Notes: generated by a model from the sequence alone, not told the origin. DNA of 64,000 bases from Virgibacillus proomii (GCF_018916875.1 NZ_JAHLNO010000029.1:1-64000), one strand, 5' to 3'. Counted from the first letter of the stretch, positions 52,706 to 63,350 are shown. Numbers and translations are program-made.

Positions 52706-52734
52706 TTGTAATGTAGAATGAATTTTGGTATAAT
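52706..52734 (+). promoter_or_regulatory. rpsF–ssb–rpsR promoter
   Basis: TTGTAA (52706–52711), 17-bp spacer, TATAAT (52729–52734), about 95 bases before rpsF. Confidence 0.8.
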
Positions 52735-52740
52735 ACACTA

Positions 52741-52830
52741 TCGTGAGTAATTAATTATTTGAATTACTCCTTGCTCCTAGTAGAATAAGTATGTACCTAG
52801 GGGCCGTAAGTCCAAAAGGAGGTGCTACGG
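52741..52830 (+). promoter_or_regulatory. Candidate S6:S18 autoregulatory leader
   Basis: The leader holds a GAGTAATTAA/GAATTACTC stem and a GGGGCCGTAAG segment near the ribosome-binding site. rpsF leaders in bacteria often bind the S6:S18 complex through a CCG-bulged stem. The match is by position and partial motif only. Confidence 0.4.
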
Positions 52831-53121
52831 ATGAGAAAATATGAAATCATGTATATCATCCGCCCAGACATGGAAGAAGAAGCGCAAACAGCTTTAATTG
52901 AGCGTTTCAATGGAATTCTTACTGAAAATGGCGCGGAGATTGAAAAAGTTGATGAAGTAGGTAAGAAACGTCTTGCATATGAAATCAATGATTATCGTGA
53001 TGGATACTATGTAATCATTAACTTCAGTAGTGATGAACAAGCTATTAACGAGTTTAATCGTCTTGCGAAGTTTTCTGATGATATTATTCGTCATATTATC
53101 GTTCGAGAAGATGATCAATAA
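52831..53121 (+). CDS. rpsF: 30S ribosomal protein S6
   Basis: A 96-residue protein ([40 protein letters not shown]). ATG 52831 follows GGAGGTGCTACGG; the frame from 52822 includes that site. It forms a heterodimer with S18 on the 30S platform. First gene of rpsF–ssb–rpsR, 15 bases before ssb. Confidence 0.97.
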   Translation: MRKYEIMYIIRPDMEEEAQTALIERFNGILTENGAEIEKVDEVGKKRLAYEINDYRDGYYVIINFSSDEQAINEFNRLAKFSDDIIRHIIVREDDQ

Positions 53122-53136
53122 TAAGGAGTGGTTCTG

Positions 53137-53613
53137 ATGTTAAATCGTGTCGTACTTGTCGGCAGGTTGACGAAGGATCCTGATTTACGTTATACCCCAA
53201 GTGGAGTAGCTGTAGCTAACTTTACGCTTGCAGTAAACCGTCCTTTTTCAAATCAGCAAGGAAATAGAGAAGCTGACTTTATTAATTGTGTCGTCTGGCG
53301 AAGAGCAGCAGAGAATCTTGCTAATTATATGAAAAAGGGAAGCATGGTAGGAGTTGACGGACGTTTACAAACTCGTCGTTTTGAAGGACAGGATGGCAAG
53401 ACTGTTTTTGTAACTGAAGTTGTGGCAGACAGTGTACAGTTTTTGGAATCAAAAGGCTCCTCGCAAGGTGGGGGACAAAGCCCATCAGGATTTCAACCAA
53501 ATAGAAACCAGAGCCCATATGAACCTAATCAATTTGAACCTAATGATCAAGACAATCCATTTAGTAATAATGGAGAGCCTATTGAAATATCAGATGATGA
53601 CTTACCATTCTAA
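53137..53613 (+). CDS. ssb: Single-stranded DNA-binding protein
   Basis: A 158-residue SSB. The OB fold runs to ~residue 105 ([40 protein letters not shown]). A Gln/Pro/Asn-rich linker follows, and the acidic tail ends DDDLPF, which docks partner proteins. ATG 53137 is served by AAGGAG; the GTG at 53128 lies too near it. In Bacillus ssb is SOS-regulated; I see no clear LexA box here. Confidence 0.97.
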   Translation: MLNRVVLVGRLTKDPDLRYTPSGVAVANFTLAVNRPFSNQQGNREADFINCVVWRRAAENLANYMKKGSMVGVDGRLQTRRFEGQDGKTVFVTEVVADSVQFLESKGSSQGGGQSPSGFQPNRNQSPYEPNQFEPNDQDNPFSNNGEPIEISDDDLPF

Positions 53614-53633
53614 ATCAGAAGGAGGGGTTATAA

Positions 53634-53864
53634 ATGGCGGCTCGTCGTGGACGCGCAAAGCGTCGTAAAGTGTGTTACTTTACAGCGAACGGAATTACAC
53701 ACATTGATTACAAAGATGTTGATCTGCTAAGACGTTTTATTTCCGAACGTGGAAAAATTCTTCCTCGTCGTGTAACTGGAACCTCTGCAAAATATCAACG
53801 TAAGCTAACAAAAGCAATTAAACGTGCTCGTACAATGGCATTATTGCCATATGTTAACGATTAA
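53634..53864 (+). CDS. rpsR: 30S ribosomal protein S18
   Basis: A 76-residue basic protein: [60 protein letters not shown]. It pairs with S6. GGAGGGG precedes ATG 53634, and a strong terminator follows. Confidence 0.97.
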   Translation: MAARRGRAKRRKVCYFTANGITHIDYKDVDLLRRFISERGKILPRRVTGTSAKYQRKLTKAIKRARTMALLPYVND

Positions 53865-54203
53865 ACAAAAAACCTTCTATATTTAGTCTGGTTAGGGCTA
53901 TATATAGAAGGTTTTTTCATTGGTAGAAGATGATATTTGTTTTTACATAGCGTCTAGCTTAAGCGCCCGTGCTCTAGCAACTTCGATCTTCTTCCTACAA
54001 TAAGTAAGTATCGGTTTCACTCGTAGCCACAATGTTTCTTAATCATATTAGTTTAGAAGCAAGTTAGCAGTTCTAAAAAATTTTAAGATACAAGTATAAC
54101 GAATATCAAATTTGCGATAAGTAATTACGGGTTTTGTTTACAACCAGAATCGTTTATCATTTTTGTAAGAAACTGCATGAAACACGAACATGGAATTTGG
54201 CTG
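53865..54203. other. Gap between rpsR and the modA-like gene
   Basis: Terminator, then a family E copy (53949–54020: GCGTCTAGCTTAAGCGCCCG). Otherwise nothing recognised. Confidence 0.7.
53871..53919 (+). terminator. rpsR terminator
   Basis: AAAAAACCTTCTATAT and ATATAGAAGGTTTTTT arms around a 17-base loop. Confidence 0.88.
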
Positions 54204-55001
54204 TTATTTTTCAACAGATAATTTATTAAAGCCATAGGATTCAAAGATCTTAGCAGTTTGCTCAGATTGTAAGTAGTTAATAAATGTTTCTGCATCATGA
54301 TGATTCGTACTATATGAGGTAATACCTGTATAATATTGAATAGGAGAATGTAAGTCTTTATTTATTTCTTTGATTACACGGATTTGTTCATTCTGATGAG
54401 TATCAGAAGCATAAACAATCCCAAGCTCTGCTTTATTACTTTCAACATAATCAACGACCTGGTGGGCATCTTTTAAGAATAAATATTTATCTTTAAGGTC
54501 TTCCCATAAGCCAACAGATTCCAATGCTTCTTTTGCATAATCCCCGGCAGGGACATTAACAGGATCGCCAAGAACAAGTTGGTCAAACGGGATAAACTTT
54601 AAATCCTCTAGTTTCAATAAATCAAATTGACTATCGGCATTAGCAATTAATACTAGATCATTCCCAATGAATTTTTTCAATGAATTTTCTATAATTAACC
54701 CTTCTTTATTTAACACATCAACCCATTCATAATTTGCTGATAAAAATAAATCGACGGGAGCACCTTGCTGAATTTTGCTAGAAAGCTGACCAGAGCTGGC
54801 GTAAGTAGCTTCTACCGTAATATAAGGATACTTTTTTTCGAAGGCTGTGATCACCTCTGGCAGTACATACTCTAAGCTTGTAGCAGCAGATATATATATG
54901 GTATTTTGCTTATTAGATTTTTGAAAGAGCTTATCATCTTCAGACATAGCACAACCCGCTAATATGATTAAGCTAAGCATCAGGAATAAGACGCGTCTCA
55001 T
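54204..55001 (-). CDS. modA: Molybdate-type ABC substrate-binding lipoprotein
   Basis: A 265-residue ModA-family protein. MRRVLFLMLSLIILAGCAMS is a lipoprotein signal with lipobox LAGC. The core holds ISAATSLEYVLPEVITAFEK, YASSGQLSSKIQQGAPVDLF and SANYEWVDVLNKEG, typical oxyanion-binding segments. ATG 55001 is served by AGGAGG; the frame from 55034 includes it. No permease or ATPase gene is adjacent, so transport must use distant components or it has another role. It is in the opposite direction to the flanking operons. The ligand (molybdate or tungstate) is inferred from family. Confidence 0.85.
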   Translation of the reverse strand: MRRVLFLMLSLIILAGCAMSEDDKLFQKSNKQNTIYISAATSLEYVLPEVITAFEKKYPYITVEATYASSGQLSSKIQQGAPVDLFLSANYEWVDVLNKEGLIIENSLKKFIGNDLVLIANADSQFDLLKLEDLKFIPFDQLVLGDPVNVPAGDYAKEALESVGLWEDLKDKYLFLKDAHQVVDYVESNKAELGIVYASDTHQNEQIRVIKEINKDLHSPIQYYTGITSYSTNHHDAETFINYLQSEQTAKIFESYGFNKLSVEK

Positions 55002-55082
55002 GTAAAACCTCCTAGTCATTTGTTTATTCAGCATGATATGGGTTATTGAAGGCAGAAAAAATTAAATTGTAAGCATATCCGA

Positions 55083-55568
55083 TTATTTTTTTCTTCTCTT
55101 TGGATATACAGAAATGATTAAAACAATAAACAAGAGAGAATAAATACAAAACATTAAAAGATACGTATTGCCAATCGGTAAAAATAATGCTGCTATTGTA
55201 TACACTAAAAAAGGAATGGTTGTTGTATAAGCAGTCATCTTCCAGAGAATAGAGTATTTTAATTTTCGTTGCATCAGTTTTGCTAATCCTGTACCAACAG
55301 CTGCAATCAAAGAAATAAGCATAAATACAATGATAGATAATGGTAAATAATTAAAGATAAAAAAGTAGATGATATTAAAAAAAATATTTAGTTCATTAGC
55401 CAGTTTACTGCTACTTAATAAATAATCAATAAAACCTGGTAGTGAGACAATAAATAGTAAAAGCAGCATGTAAAAAATCGTTATATCCATTCCAATTCGA
55501 TTAAGCTGAAAGATTGCTTTCTTTTTTGGTAGTCTGATACTATGTAAAAATGCGCGGAGAAATACCAT
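55083..55568 (-). CDS. DUF1189-like membrane protein
   Basis: A 161-residue protein with a soluble N-terminus (LRAFLHSIRLPKKKAIFQLN) and about four hydrophobic segments. The start resembles DUF1189 proteins, but it is shorter than those I recall (about 250 residues), so it may be a reduced member or another family. It is 82 bases upstream of the modA-like gene on the same strand. Function unknown. Confidence 0.6.
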   Translation of the reverse strand: MVFLRAFLHSIRLPKKKAIFQLNRIGMDITIFYMLLLLFIVSLPGFIDYLLSSSKLANELNIFFNIIYFFIFNYLPLSIIVFMLISLIAAVGTGLAKLMQRKLKYSILWKMTAYTTTIPFLVYTIAALFLPIGNTYLLMFCIYSLLFIVLIISVYPKRRKK

Positions 55569-55928
55569 TTTTCGTCATCCTTATTTCGTTTATATACCCA
55601 TTATAGTAAAAATGACGGATAATTACCTTTCTAGGGGTTTGGAATAAGAAAATAAGCCCTTAAATAGGATGTTCAAAAATACGGTAAAAATAATGCAACG
55701 AAATTCATTGTACATTAGAATATATAAAATTTTAGTTGGATGGAATCTCATTCTAGTACTAGCCAAGTTTAAGATAACTTATGCTATACTAAATTCCCCT
55801 TGCTTGAAATTTCACTTTGTTATTTCCCGGGAAATATTTTTTCTACTCCTTTCGACAACTATTTCTGCAAAAAACATGTTATTATAATAAGATGGAATAG
55901 TAACAATCTAAGTTAGATGAGGTGCAAA
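55569..55928. other. Gap with family B fragment and Noc-binding palindrome
   Basis: A family B left end (55669: GGATGTTCAAAAATACGG) without a matching right end, and the TATTTCCCGGGAAATA palindrome at 55821–55836. A 72-codon frame here is not credible. Confidence 0.65.
55821..55836. promoter_or_regulatory. Noc-binding site (NBS)
   Basis: TATTTCCCGGGAAATA contains the perfect Noc consensus ATTTCCCGGGAAAT. It lies 93 bases before yybS and fits binding by the Noc encoded at 43081. Confidence 0.85.
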
Positions 55929-56870
55929 ATGAATCAATCAAAAAAAATGACAGACGGCGCTTTATTAACGGCTGTTTTTATTGTAATATTGCTAGCTAGT
56001 ATGTTCATTCCAATTTTATCAGTAGCTGCTATATTATTTTTGCCAATACCGTTTATAATGTTTACATCAAGATATGACTGGAAACCGGCTTTACTTATGT
56101 TGGTAGCTGCTATATTATCTTCTATATTAGTTGCGACTATCATATCCATTCCGCTTGTTGTACCAGCAGCAATTGGTGGTATAATGATTGGAGGAGCAAT
56201 TCATAAGAATCTCTCAGCTTATGAAACATGGGCACGAGGGACTTTTGGATTTATTATCGGTCTATTGTTTGGATTTGTGTTTATGCAAGTGGTTCTTCAA
56301 GTAAATATATTAAATGAATTTAAACAAATAACAGATGAGTCGTTGAAAATGTCGGCTAGCTTAATGAATCAATTTACCACTAAGGAACAAACGGAAGCAT
56401 TTCAAAATTCAATGGAACAAGCGGTAGCACTATTAACTAATTTATTCCCGTTTTTCCTTGTTTGTGCAGCAGTTTCACAAGCATTAATTAGTCAATGGCT
56501 CGGTTACAAACTTATTAATCGACTAGAAAGGAAAAATTTACGTTTTCCCCCATTTCGGACATTGCGTTTTCCAGTAAGCATCCTATTTATTTATCTATTT
56601 GCATTGTTTTCGTCCTACATTATTACTGATCCAGATAGTATGCTATTTATGGCTGCGCAGAATTTTATTTTTATTATACAAATGCTGTTAACCATCCAAG
56701 GATTTTCGTTCCTGTTTTTTTATACACATCATAAAAAGATGACGAAAGCATTTCCTATTATTTGCGTCGTAATAGCACTATTTATGCCCCCCCTTTTATT
56801 TATTATTCGCTTTATAGGGATTATCGATTTAGGGTTAAATCTAAGGGATCGACTGGAGAAAAAGAGGTAA
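55929..56870 (+). CDS. yybS: YybS family membrane protein (DUF2232)
   Basis: A 313-residue protein with about eight hydrophobic segments and the DUF2232 pattern (MTDGALLTAVFIVILLASMF, PIPFIMFTSRYDWKPALLML, FRTLRFPVSILFIYLFALFS). Always adjacent to gdpP in Bacillales; function unknown. ATG 55929 has GAGGTG upstream; the ATG at 55917 lies before that site. gdpP starts 105 bases after. Confidence 0.9.
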   Translation: MNQSKKMTDGALLTAVFIVILLASMFIPILSVAAILFLPIPFIMFTSRYDWKPALLMLVAAILSSILVATIISIPLVVPAAIGGIMIGGAIHKNLSAYETWARGTFGFIIGLLFGFVFMQVVLQVNILNEFKQITDESLKMSASLMNQFTTKEQTEAFQNSMEQAVALLTNLFPFFLVCAAVSQALISQWLGYKLINRLERKNLRFPPFRTLRFPVSILFIYLFALFSSYIITDPDSMLFMAAQNFIFIIQMLLTIQGFSFLFFYTHHKKMTKAFPIICVVIALFMPPLLFIIRFIGIIDLGLNLRDRLEKKR

Positions 56871-56975
56871 TATTGTCTATGGAAAAAAACGTATTCACTT
56901 TGTTTTTATCGCCAGACTTTTTGAGCAAACTTAAATATGATTTAAAAAAGTGTTGCACAGTAGGAGCTGAATGTG

Positions 56976-58946
56976 ATGTCAGATAAGCAAAAAAGGCCGA
57001 AACTGCGGACTCATGTATGGGTTATTTATGTATTGTCCATTATCTTACTTAGTGTTACTTGGTATTTTCAATGGATACTTGGGATAATGATGATGATCCT
57101 GTTAGCTGTTTCGCTTTACTATAGCATCCGTTCTGAACAAGCTTTGCAGGACGAAGCCGAAAAATATATTACAACATTATCATACCGAATTAAAAAAGTT
57201 GGAGAAGAGGCATTATTGGAAATGCCGTTTGGGATTATCTTATTCAGTGAAGATTATAAAATTGAATGGGCAAACCCGTATATGAACCAATTTGATGATG
57301 GTACATTAGTCGGTGATTCACTTCATACCTTATCGGAGGATTTAATTCCGATGATAAAGGAGAACAAAGACAAAATTTGGTTTGAATTACAAGGCTATGT
57401 ATTTGAAACGGTTGTGAAAAAAGAAGAACGGCTGCTTTATTTATTTGACCGAACAGAGCAATCAGAATTACAAACACAATACCGTAATGAGCAAACGGTA
57501 CTAGGATTTATCTTTCTGGATAATTATGAAGAGATTACGCAAAACATGAATGATACAAGTAAAAGCCACTTGAATTCACAAGTTACCTCCGTTTTAAATG
57601 AATGGTCAAAAAAGTATGGTCTGTATTTAAAACGGACATCCCAGGAACGGTTCCTTGCTGTTGGGACGAAGCAAATATTAGAACAGCTGGAAAAAGGCAA
57701 ATTTGAAATTCTAGATGAAGTCCGGGAATTAAGTGGTGAAAGAAATACACCTGTGACACTAAGTATCGGAATCGGCGTTGGCGATGTAGACTTACCAACA
57801 CTTGGCGAATTAGCACAGTCCAGCCTTGATCTTGCATTAGGTCGTGGCGGTGATCAAGTGGCTATTAAGGATGAGTCTGGTAAAGTTCGTTTTTATGGAG
57901 GAAAAACAAATCCAATGGAGAAACGAACGCGAGTAAGAGCAAGGGTTATTTCCCATGCCTTAAAGGAATTGATTAAAGCAAGTGACAATGTTATTATAAT
58001 GGGTCATAAGGCGCCAGATATGGACTCATTGGGATCAGCAATCGGCATTTTAAATATTGCACTTGCTAATGATGTCCCCGGCTATATTGTCTTTGATCCG
58101 GAAGATGTGGATACAGGAGTCCATCGATTAGTTAAGGCTATTAAACAAGATAAAGAGCTTTGGCAATACTTTATTGATCCAGATGAATCGGAATCTATTA
58201 TCAATAATCGAAGCCTTGTCGTTGTAGTCGATACTCATCGGCCTTCCATGGTGGCAAATGAAGTGTTGTTACAGAAATCAGATTATAAAGTTGTTATAGA
58301 TCACCATCGTCGGGGAGAATACTTTATTGCAAATCCTACTTTAGTGTATATGGAGCCATACGCTTCTTCTACAGCTGAATTAGTAACAGAACTTCTAGAG
58401 TACCAGCCGAAAAAGCTGAAGTTAAGCATGCTTGAAGCTACAGCTCTTTTAGCAGGAATTATCGTGGATACGAAAAGCTTTACGTTAAGAACCGGGTCCA
58501 GAACCTTTGATGCTGCCTCCTATTTACGAGCAAAAGGTGCAGATACAGTCCTTGTTCAGGAGTTTATGAAAGAAGATATGGAGGTTTATATCAAGCGCAG
58601 CAAATTAATTGAGCGAGCAGAAATGTACCGTGGCCAAATAGCGATTGCTAAGGCTGAGAAAGGTCAGGTGCACGGTCCTGTATTAATTGCTCAGACAGCA
58701 GATATCTTGCTAACAATGAGTGAAATAGCTGCTTCCTTTGTCATCTCTGAGAGAAGTGATGGGCGAGTGGGAATTAGTGCCCGTTCATTAGGAGATATCA
58801 ATGTTCAAGTGATTATGGAAAAAATGAATGGTGGTGGACATTTGACAAATGCTGCCACACAAATTGATGATATAACTGTTGACGAAGCAGAACAAATGTT
58901 AAAACAGATACTAGATGAATATTATGAGGGGAGCGATTCTAAATGA
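56976..58946 (+). CDS. gdpP: Cyclic-di-AMP phosphodiesterase GdpP
   Basis: A 656-residue protein: two N-terminal membrane helices (~15–55), a PAS-like domain (~75–140), a degenerate GGDEF domain (~170–310) and a DHH/DHHA1 catalytic part with [37 protein letters not shown] and [11 protein letters not shown]. It hydrolyses c-di-AMP to pApA, thereby controlling potassium and osmotic balance. ATG 56976 has AGGAGC upstream. It overlaps rplI by four bases. Confidence 0.96.
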   Translation: MSDKQKRPKLRTHVWVIYVLSIILLSVTWYFQWILGIMMMILLAVSLYYSIRSEQALQDEAEKYITTLSYRIKKVGEEALLEMPFGIILFSEDYKIEWANPYMNQFDDGTLVGDSLHTLSEDLIPMIKENKDKIWFELQGYVFETVVKKEERLLYLFDRTEQSELQTQYRNEQTVLGFIFLDNYEEITQNMNDTSKSHLNSQVTSVLNEWSKKYGLYLKRTSQERFLAVGTKQILEQLEKGKFEILDEVRELSGERNTPVTLSIGIGVGDVDLPTLGELAQSSLDLALGRGGDQVAIKDESGKVRFYGGKTNPMEKRTRVRARVISHALKELIKASDNVIIMGHKAPDMDSLGSAIGILNIALANDVPGYIVFDPEDVDTGVHRLVKAIKQDKELWQYFIDPDESESIINNRSLVVVVDTHRPSMVANEVLLQKSDYKVVIDHHRRGEYFIANPTLVYMEPYASSTAELVTELLEYQPKKLKLSMLEATALLAGIIVDTKSFTLRTGSRTFDAASYLRAKGADTVLVQEFMKEDMEVYIKRSKLIERAEMYRGQIAIAKAEKGQVHGPVLIAQTADILLTMSEIAASFVISERSDGRVGISARSLGDINVQVIMEKMNGGGHLTNAATQIDDITVDEAEQMLKQILDEYYEGSDSK

Positions 58947-59392
58947 AAGTAATCTTTCTTAAAGATGTTAAAGGTAAAGGTAAGAAAGGCGATGTAAAAA
59001 ATGTTTCCGATGGTTACGCTCGGAACTATTTATTAAAAAATAATTTGGCCCAAGAAGCAACCCCAGGTAATCTGAAAGCTCTGGAAGCGAAGAAGCGCAA
59101 ACAAAAACAGTTGGAACAAGAAGAAAAAGAAGAAGCGATAAAATTAAAAGATAAGCTGGGAGAATTAACTGTGGAATTAACCGCTAAATCAGGTGATAAT
59201 GGCCGTTTATTCGGATCAATTACAAGCAAACAAATCTCCGAAGCGCTACAAAAAAATCATGGTTATAAAATAGATAAACGTAAAATTGAGCTGGATTCAC
59301 CAATTCGTTCATTAGGTTATATGACTGTTCCTGTAAAGCTTCATCCAGAGGTTACAGGTTCCATTAAAGTACATGTTATAGAGAAACAATAG
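58943..59392 (+). CDS. rplI: 50S ribosomal protein L9
   Basis: A 149-residue protein: [34 protein letters not shown] (N domain), a charged connecting helix ([20 protein letters not shown]) and a C domain ([18 protein letters not shown]). ATG lies in the gdpP stop region (AAATGA), so translation is coupled. Confidence 0.97.
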   Translation: MKVIFLKDVKGKGKKGDVKNVSDGYARNYLLKNNLAQEATPGNLKALEAKKRKQKQLEQEEKEEAIKLKDKLGELTVELTAKSGDNGRLFGSITSKQISEALQKNHGYKIDKRKIELDSPIRSLGYMTVPVKLHPEVTGSIKVHVIEKQ

Positions 59393-59717
59393 ACCAAGAT
59401 AAGCAAGCTTAAAGTGGAAGGTTAAAAAGAGGATAAAAAGACCGGATGGCTAAGAACGTGGTGTTCTTGAAAAAGCATTTTTCCATCATGCGATACATTG
59501 CTGTGAAATCTACTCTTACCTGCTATAGCAATGCTGATACTATTACGACCTGTTGAGTTGATTGAGAAGGCGACATCTCGAGCCGCCTTTTTAATCCGAT
59601 TTTTCAACAACTTTTTTAATACTATGCTTACATATATGGCATTTTCCTATCTTGAGAGCACAAATGAAGGCATTTGTGCTTCTCTAATGTTACCTCCGCG
59701 GAAAGGGGAGACACTTG
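59393..59717. other. Gap between rplI and the helicase gene
   Basis: A degraded family D unit (~59430–59510) and a terminator at 59565–59594 (AAGGCG…CGCCTTTTT). No gene. Confidence 0.65.
59565..59594 (+). terminator. rplI terminator
   Basis: GAAGGCG and CGCCTTT arms around ACATCTCGAGC, then TTTAAT. Moderate strength. Confidence 0.6.
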
Positions 59718-61088
59718 ATGAATGAGATTGATCGTACACCTCCACACAACATAGAAGCAGAACAATCTATCATTGGGGCGATCTTTATCGATCCAGAGGC
59801 GTTTAATACTGCTGCTGAAATACTTATTCCTGAGGATTTTTATCGTGCTAGTCATCAGCGCATTTTTGCTAGTATGATCGCATTGGCTGATCGAGGAGAA
59901 CCGATTGATGTTGTCACTGTAACTGCTTATTTACACAATGTACAGCAATTGGAGGAAGCAGGAGGCGTCCAATATTTATCTCAGGTGGCAGAAAGTGTAC
60001 CAACGTCTGCAAATATTGGCTATTATTGCCGCATCGTTGAAGAAAAGGCATTATTGCGGAGGCTTATCCGCTCAGCGACGGATATCGTAACATCGAGTTT
60101 TGAGCGGCAGGATGATGTAGAAGATGTACTAAATGAAGCGGAAAAAAGTATCCTAGATGTTTCGAGCAGAAAAAATTCAGGGGCTTTTAAAAATATTAAA
60201 GATGTCTTAATTGAAGTATATGATAATATTGAGCAGCTGCATCAACAAAATGCGGATGTCACCGGAATTCCGACTGGTTTCCGGGATTTAGATCGAATTA
60301 CTTCTGGTTTTCAGCCAAATGATTTAATTATTATTGCCGCCCGCCCTTCCGTAGGTAAAACGGCATTTGCTTTAAATGTTGCTCAGAATGTGGCTGTGAA
60401 TACAGATGAGAACGTGGCTATTTTCAGCTTGGAAATGGGGGCGGAACAGCTTGTACAGCGTATGCTTTGTGCCGAGGGAAATATCGATGCACAACGCCTG
60501 CGTAATGGACAGTTACAAGCAGATGACTGGACGAAGTTAACGATGGCAATGGGAAGTTTATCGAATGCCGGCATTTACATTGATGATACTCCGGGAATTC
60601 GGGTCGCTGATATTCGCTCTAAATGCCGAAGATTAAAACAAGAGCATGGGTTAGGGATGATTTTAATTGATTACTTACAGCTAATTCAAGGAAGTGTAAA
60701 TTCCCGGGAAAACAGGCAGCAGGAAGTTTCAGAAATATCCCGATCACTAAAAGGATTAGCAAGAGAGCTAAATGTTCCTTTGATTGCACTATCTCAGCTT
60801 TCCCGTGGGGTAGAGTCACGACAGGATAAACGCCCAATGATGTCAGATTTACGTGAATCTGGAAGTATTGAACAAGATGCAGATATTGTTGGTTTCCTTT
60901 ATCGTGATGATTATTATGATTCAGAGTCCGAAAAACAAAATATTATTGAGATTATCATTTCCAAACAGCGTAATGGTCCGGTCGGTACGGTCGAATTAGC
61001 CTTTGTTAAAGAATATAATAAATTCGTTGATCTGGATCATCGCTACTCAGAAAGCGATATTCCACCAGTGCCAGTCCAAGCACAGTGA
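59718..61088 (+). CDS. dnaB: Replicative DNA helicase (DnaB type)
   Basis: A 456-residue hexameric helicase (named dnaC in Bacillus subtilis). The N-terminal domain begins PPHNIEAEQSIIGAIFIDPE. The RecA-like motor has Walker A ARPSVGKTAF (~210), Walker B LGMILIDYLQLIQGS, and LIALSQLSRGVESRQDKRPM. GGGGAG lies seven bases before ATG 59718; the TTG just before gives one more residue. It unwinds DNA at the fork. A perfect palindromic terminator follows. Confidence 0.97.
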   Translation: MNEIDRTPPHNIEAEQSIIGAIFIDPEAFNTAAEILIPEDFYRASHQRIFASMIALADRGEPIDVVTVTAYLHNVQQLEEAGGVQYLSQVAESVPTSANIGYYCRIVEEKALLRRLIRSATDIVTSSFERQDDVEDVLNEAEKSILDVSSRKNSGAFKNIKDVLIEVYDNIEQLHQQNADVTGIPTGFRDLDRITSGFQPNDLIIIAARPSVGKTAFALNVAQNVAVNTDENVAIFSLEMGAEQLVQRMLCAEGNIDAQRLRNGQLQADDWTKLTMAMGSLSNAGIYIDDTPGIRVADIRSKCRRLKQEHGLGMILIDYLQLIQGSVNSRENRQQEVSEISRSLKGLARELNVPLIALSQLSRGVESRQDKRPMMSDLRESGSIEQDADIVGFLYRDDYYDSESEKQNIIEIIISKQRNGPVGTVELAFVKEYNKFVDLDHRYSESDIPPVPVQAQ

Positions 61089-61125
61089 ACAGCCTTTATG
61101 GAAGGTATACACCCAAATAATATTA

Positions 61126-61169
61126 GTAGTACAAAACCAAGGCCTTGGTTTTGTACTACTTTTTTTTAC
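61126..61169 (+). terminator. Helicase gene terminator
   Basis: AGTAGTACAAAACCAAGG and CCTTGGTTTTGTACTACT form an uninterrupted palindrome followed by TTTTTT. Confidence 0.92.
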
Positions 61170-61452
61170 AAGGACTAGAGACTACTTGAATAGGTCGCAC
61201 GAAGAAAAAGTACTTCTTTTTCAAGGGAAAAGCACTCTTTGAATGAAGTTCACTTTCTCTTGTTATAAGTTCTTCAGTTTGTATGCCGCTCCCCGAGCGC
61301 TTTTTGCTTATCTTATATTTTAGAAAGCAGGTATAAGAGTTTGCACAAGATAGTATGCTATGGGATGAGTGTAAAACCTTTACAAAACGTAAATATTAGC
61401 TTCCTGTTTTAAAAGGATGCGTAATTACAAATTTAAATATCTTAATAACTTA

Positions 61453-61496
61453 TTAAACGAATATTAATTGATTTATTTTAAATAATGTTCGTGTTT
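61453..61496. promoter_or_regulatory. Candidate PurR-binding PurBox pair of purA
   Basis: TTAAACGAATATT (61453–61465) and, inverted, AAACACGAACATT (61496–61484) resemble the PurBox core CGAACWWT in opposite orientation about 18 bases apart, immediately before the purA -35. PurR is the known regulator of purA in Bacillus. Confidence 0.55.
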
Positions 61497-61500
61497 TACG

Positions 61501-61529
61501 TTGACTGGTTCTGTTCTTACTGGTAGAAT
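61501..61529 (+). promoter_or_regulatory. purA promoter
   Basis: TTGACT (61501–61506), 17-bp spacer, TAGAAT (61524–61529), 55 bases before ATG. Confidence 0.78.
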
Positions 61530-61583
61530 TACTAATGTATTTTAATAAAAACATATATTATATTTATTCAGTGGAGGTGCACT

Positions 61584-62870
61584 ATGTCCTCAGTAGTAGT
61601 AGTTGGAACGCAGTGGGGCGATGAAGGGAAAGGGAAGATTACCGACTTCTTATCGCAAAATGCCGAAGTTGTTGCGCGTTACCAAGGAGGGAATAATGCA
61701 GGGCATACGATTAAATTTGACGATATTACGTACAAATTGCATTTAATTCCTTCTGGTATATTTTTTAAAGAAAAAACATGTGTCTTAGGAAATGGTATGG
61801 TAATTGATCCAAAAGCATTTGTAGAAGAAATTGCCTATTTGCATGAACGGAATGTGACGACCGATAATTTACGGATTAGTAATCGAGCGCATGTTATTCT
61901 TCCATATCACCTAAAATTAGATGTTTTACAAGAAGCGGACAAAGGCGAAAATAAAATTGGGACAACGAAAAAAGGAATTGGACCTGCATATATGGACAAA
62001 GCTGCACGTTGCGGAATCCGCATTGCTGATTTGATGGATAAAGATATATTCCGAGAAAAACTAGAACAAAATTTAAAGGAAAAAAACCGGTTCTTTGAGA
62101 AAGTATATGAAGTAGAGCCTATACAAGTGAACGATATTCTTGAAGAATATTATGCATATGGTCAACAAATGGCTCCATATGTCTGCGATACATCTGTTGT
62201 ACTAAACGTTGCATTGGATGAAGGCCGCCGGGTTTTATTTGAAGGTGCACAAGGAGTTATGCTTGATATTGACCAAGGTACCTACCCGTTTGTTACATCT
62301 TCCAACCCGATTGCAGGGGGAGTTACTATCGGGGCAGGTATAGGACCAACAAAGATTAATCATGTTGTTGGCGTGTCCAAGGCATATACTACGCGTGTAG
62401 GTGATGGGCCATTTCCAACCGAATTAAAGGATGAGACAGGGGATCGTATTCGTGAAGTTGGTCGTGAATATGGTACGACTACAGGGCGTCCACGCCGCGT
62501 CGGCTGGTTTGATAGTGTGGTTGTTCGACATGCTCATCGCGTTAGTGGGATTACAGATTTATCTTTGAACTCTATCGATGTATTAACTGGAATAGAAACA
62601 TTGAAAATTTGTGTTGCTTATAAATATAAAGGTGAAATTCTACATGATTTTCCAGCAAGCCTAGCAGTACTTGCCCAGTGTGAGCCGGTTTATGAAGAAA
62701 TGCCAGGCTGGACAGAAGATATTACAGGTGTAAAGAGCTTGCATGAATTACCTGAAAATGCAAGACATTACTTAGAACGAGTTTCACAATTAACAGAGAT
62801 TCCATTATCTATTTTCTCGGTCGGACCGGATCGCACACAAACAAATGTTGTACGCAGCGTTTATAGCTAA
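61584..62870 (+). CDS. purA: Adenylosuccinate synthetase
   Basis: A 428-residue enzyme joining IMP and aspartate with GTP, the first step to AMP. The P-loop [16 protein letters not shown] (~8–23) holds the catalytic Asp, with the His in GGNNAGHTI. Later, [16 protein letters not shown] binds IMP. GGAGGTG precedes ATG 61584. It complements guaB at the other side of the window. Confidence 0.98.
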   Translation: MSSVVVVGTQWGDEGKGKITDFLSQNAEVVARYQGGNNAGHTIKFDDITYKLHLIPSGIFFKEKTCVLGNGMVIDPKAFVEEIAYLHERNVTTDNLRISNRAHVILPYHLKLDVLQEADKGENKIGTTKKGIGPAYMDKAARCGIRIADLMDKDIFREKLEQNLKEKNRFFEKVYEVEPIQVNDILEEYYAYGQQMAPYVCDTSVVLNVALDEGRRVLFEGAQGVMLDIDQGTYPFVTSSNPIAGGVTIGAGIGPTKINHVVGVSKAYTTRVGDGPFPTELKDETGDRIREVGREYGTTTGRPRRVGWFDSVVVRHAHRVSGITDLSLNSIDVLTGIETLKICVAYKYKGEILHDFPASLAVLAQCEPVYEEMPGWTEDITGVKSLHELPENARHYLERVSQLTEIPLSIFSVGPDRTQTNVVRSVYS

Positions 62871-62928
62871 TTCAATCGTCCTTTGTAAATAGGTACTATA
62901 GGTATTAACTGATAATAGGCTATGAACG

Positions 62929-62978
62929 ATAAGTTCGCTAAGCATTGTCAAACAGAGGCAAAAGCTTAGCGAACTTTT
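62929..62978 (+). terminator. purA terminator
   Basis: AAGTTCGCTAAGC and GCTTAGCGAACTT arms, loop of about 20, followed by TTTTGC. Confidence 0.85.
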
Positions 62979-63058
62979 TGCACTTATGTAGGAAATTATG
63001 GAAATTATGGAAATTATATCCGTTTTAGTATGGTAGTTATTGTTTATGAAAGTAGTTT

Positions 63059-63350
63059 TGTCTAGCTTAAGCGCTCGAGCGACTAGCAAACTTCGATCTC
63101 CTTCCTGCGATAAGTCATCATCGGCTCCTATGTCGCCGTGATTTCTTTATCTCGTCAGAAGTTCTCCAGTTTGTACGTCACTAACCCGATCGCTTGTACT
63201 TTTGATGTCTAGCTTAAGCGCTCGAGCGACTAGCAAACTTCGATCTCCTTTCTGCGATAAGTCATCATCGGCTCGAACCTAAAGGAATGCCGACTAAAAA
63301 GCGGACTTGCCGCCCAACATCGGCATACCCCTATTGCAGGGGCATGATTT
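63059..63350 (+). repeat. Family E repeats, two tandem-like copies
   Basis: TGTCTAGCTTAAGCGCTCGA followed by GCGACTAGCAAACTTCGATC occurs at 63059 and again at 63207, nearly identical over 70 bases. The second copy continues through TCGAACCTAAAGGAATGCCG. Similar copies lie at 37479, 46250 and 53949. TGTCTAGCT…GCGC elements are common in Bacillaceae genomes. Confidence 0.8.

Larger units (their letters stand above)
61089..61583. other. Gap before purA: terminator, repeat, PurBoxes, promoter
   Basis: After the terminator comes a family D/C remnant on the minus strand (~61175–61255), then the PurBox pair and promoter of purA. Confidence 0.75.

Noticed and set aside
60700-60715. Second Noc-binding site (AATTCCCGGGAAAA) inside the helicase gene
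   Set aside because: Two mismatches to the consensus and inside a coding region; too weak without binding data.
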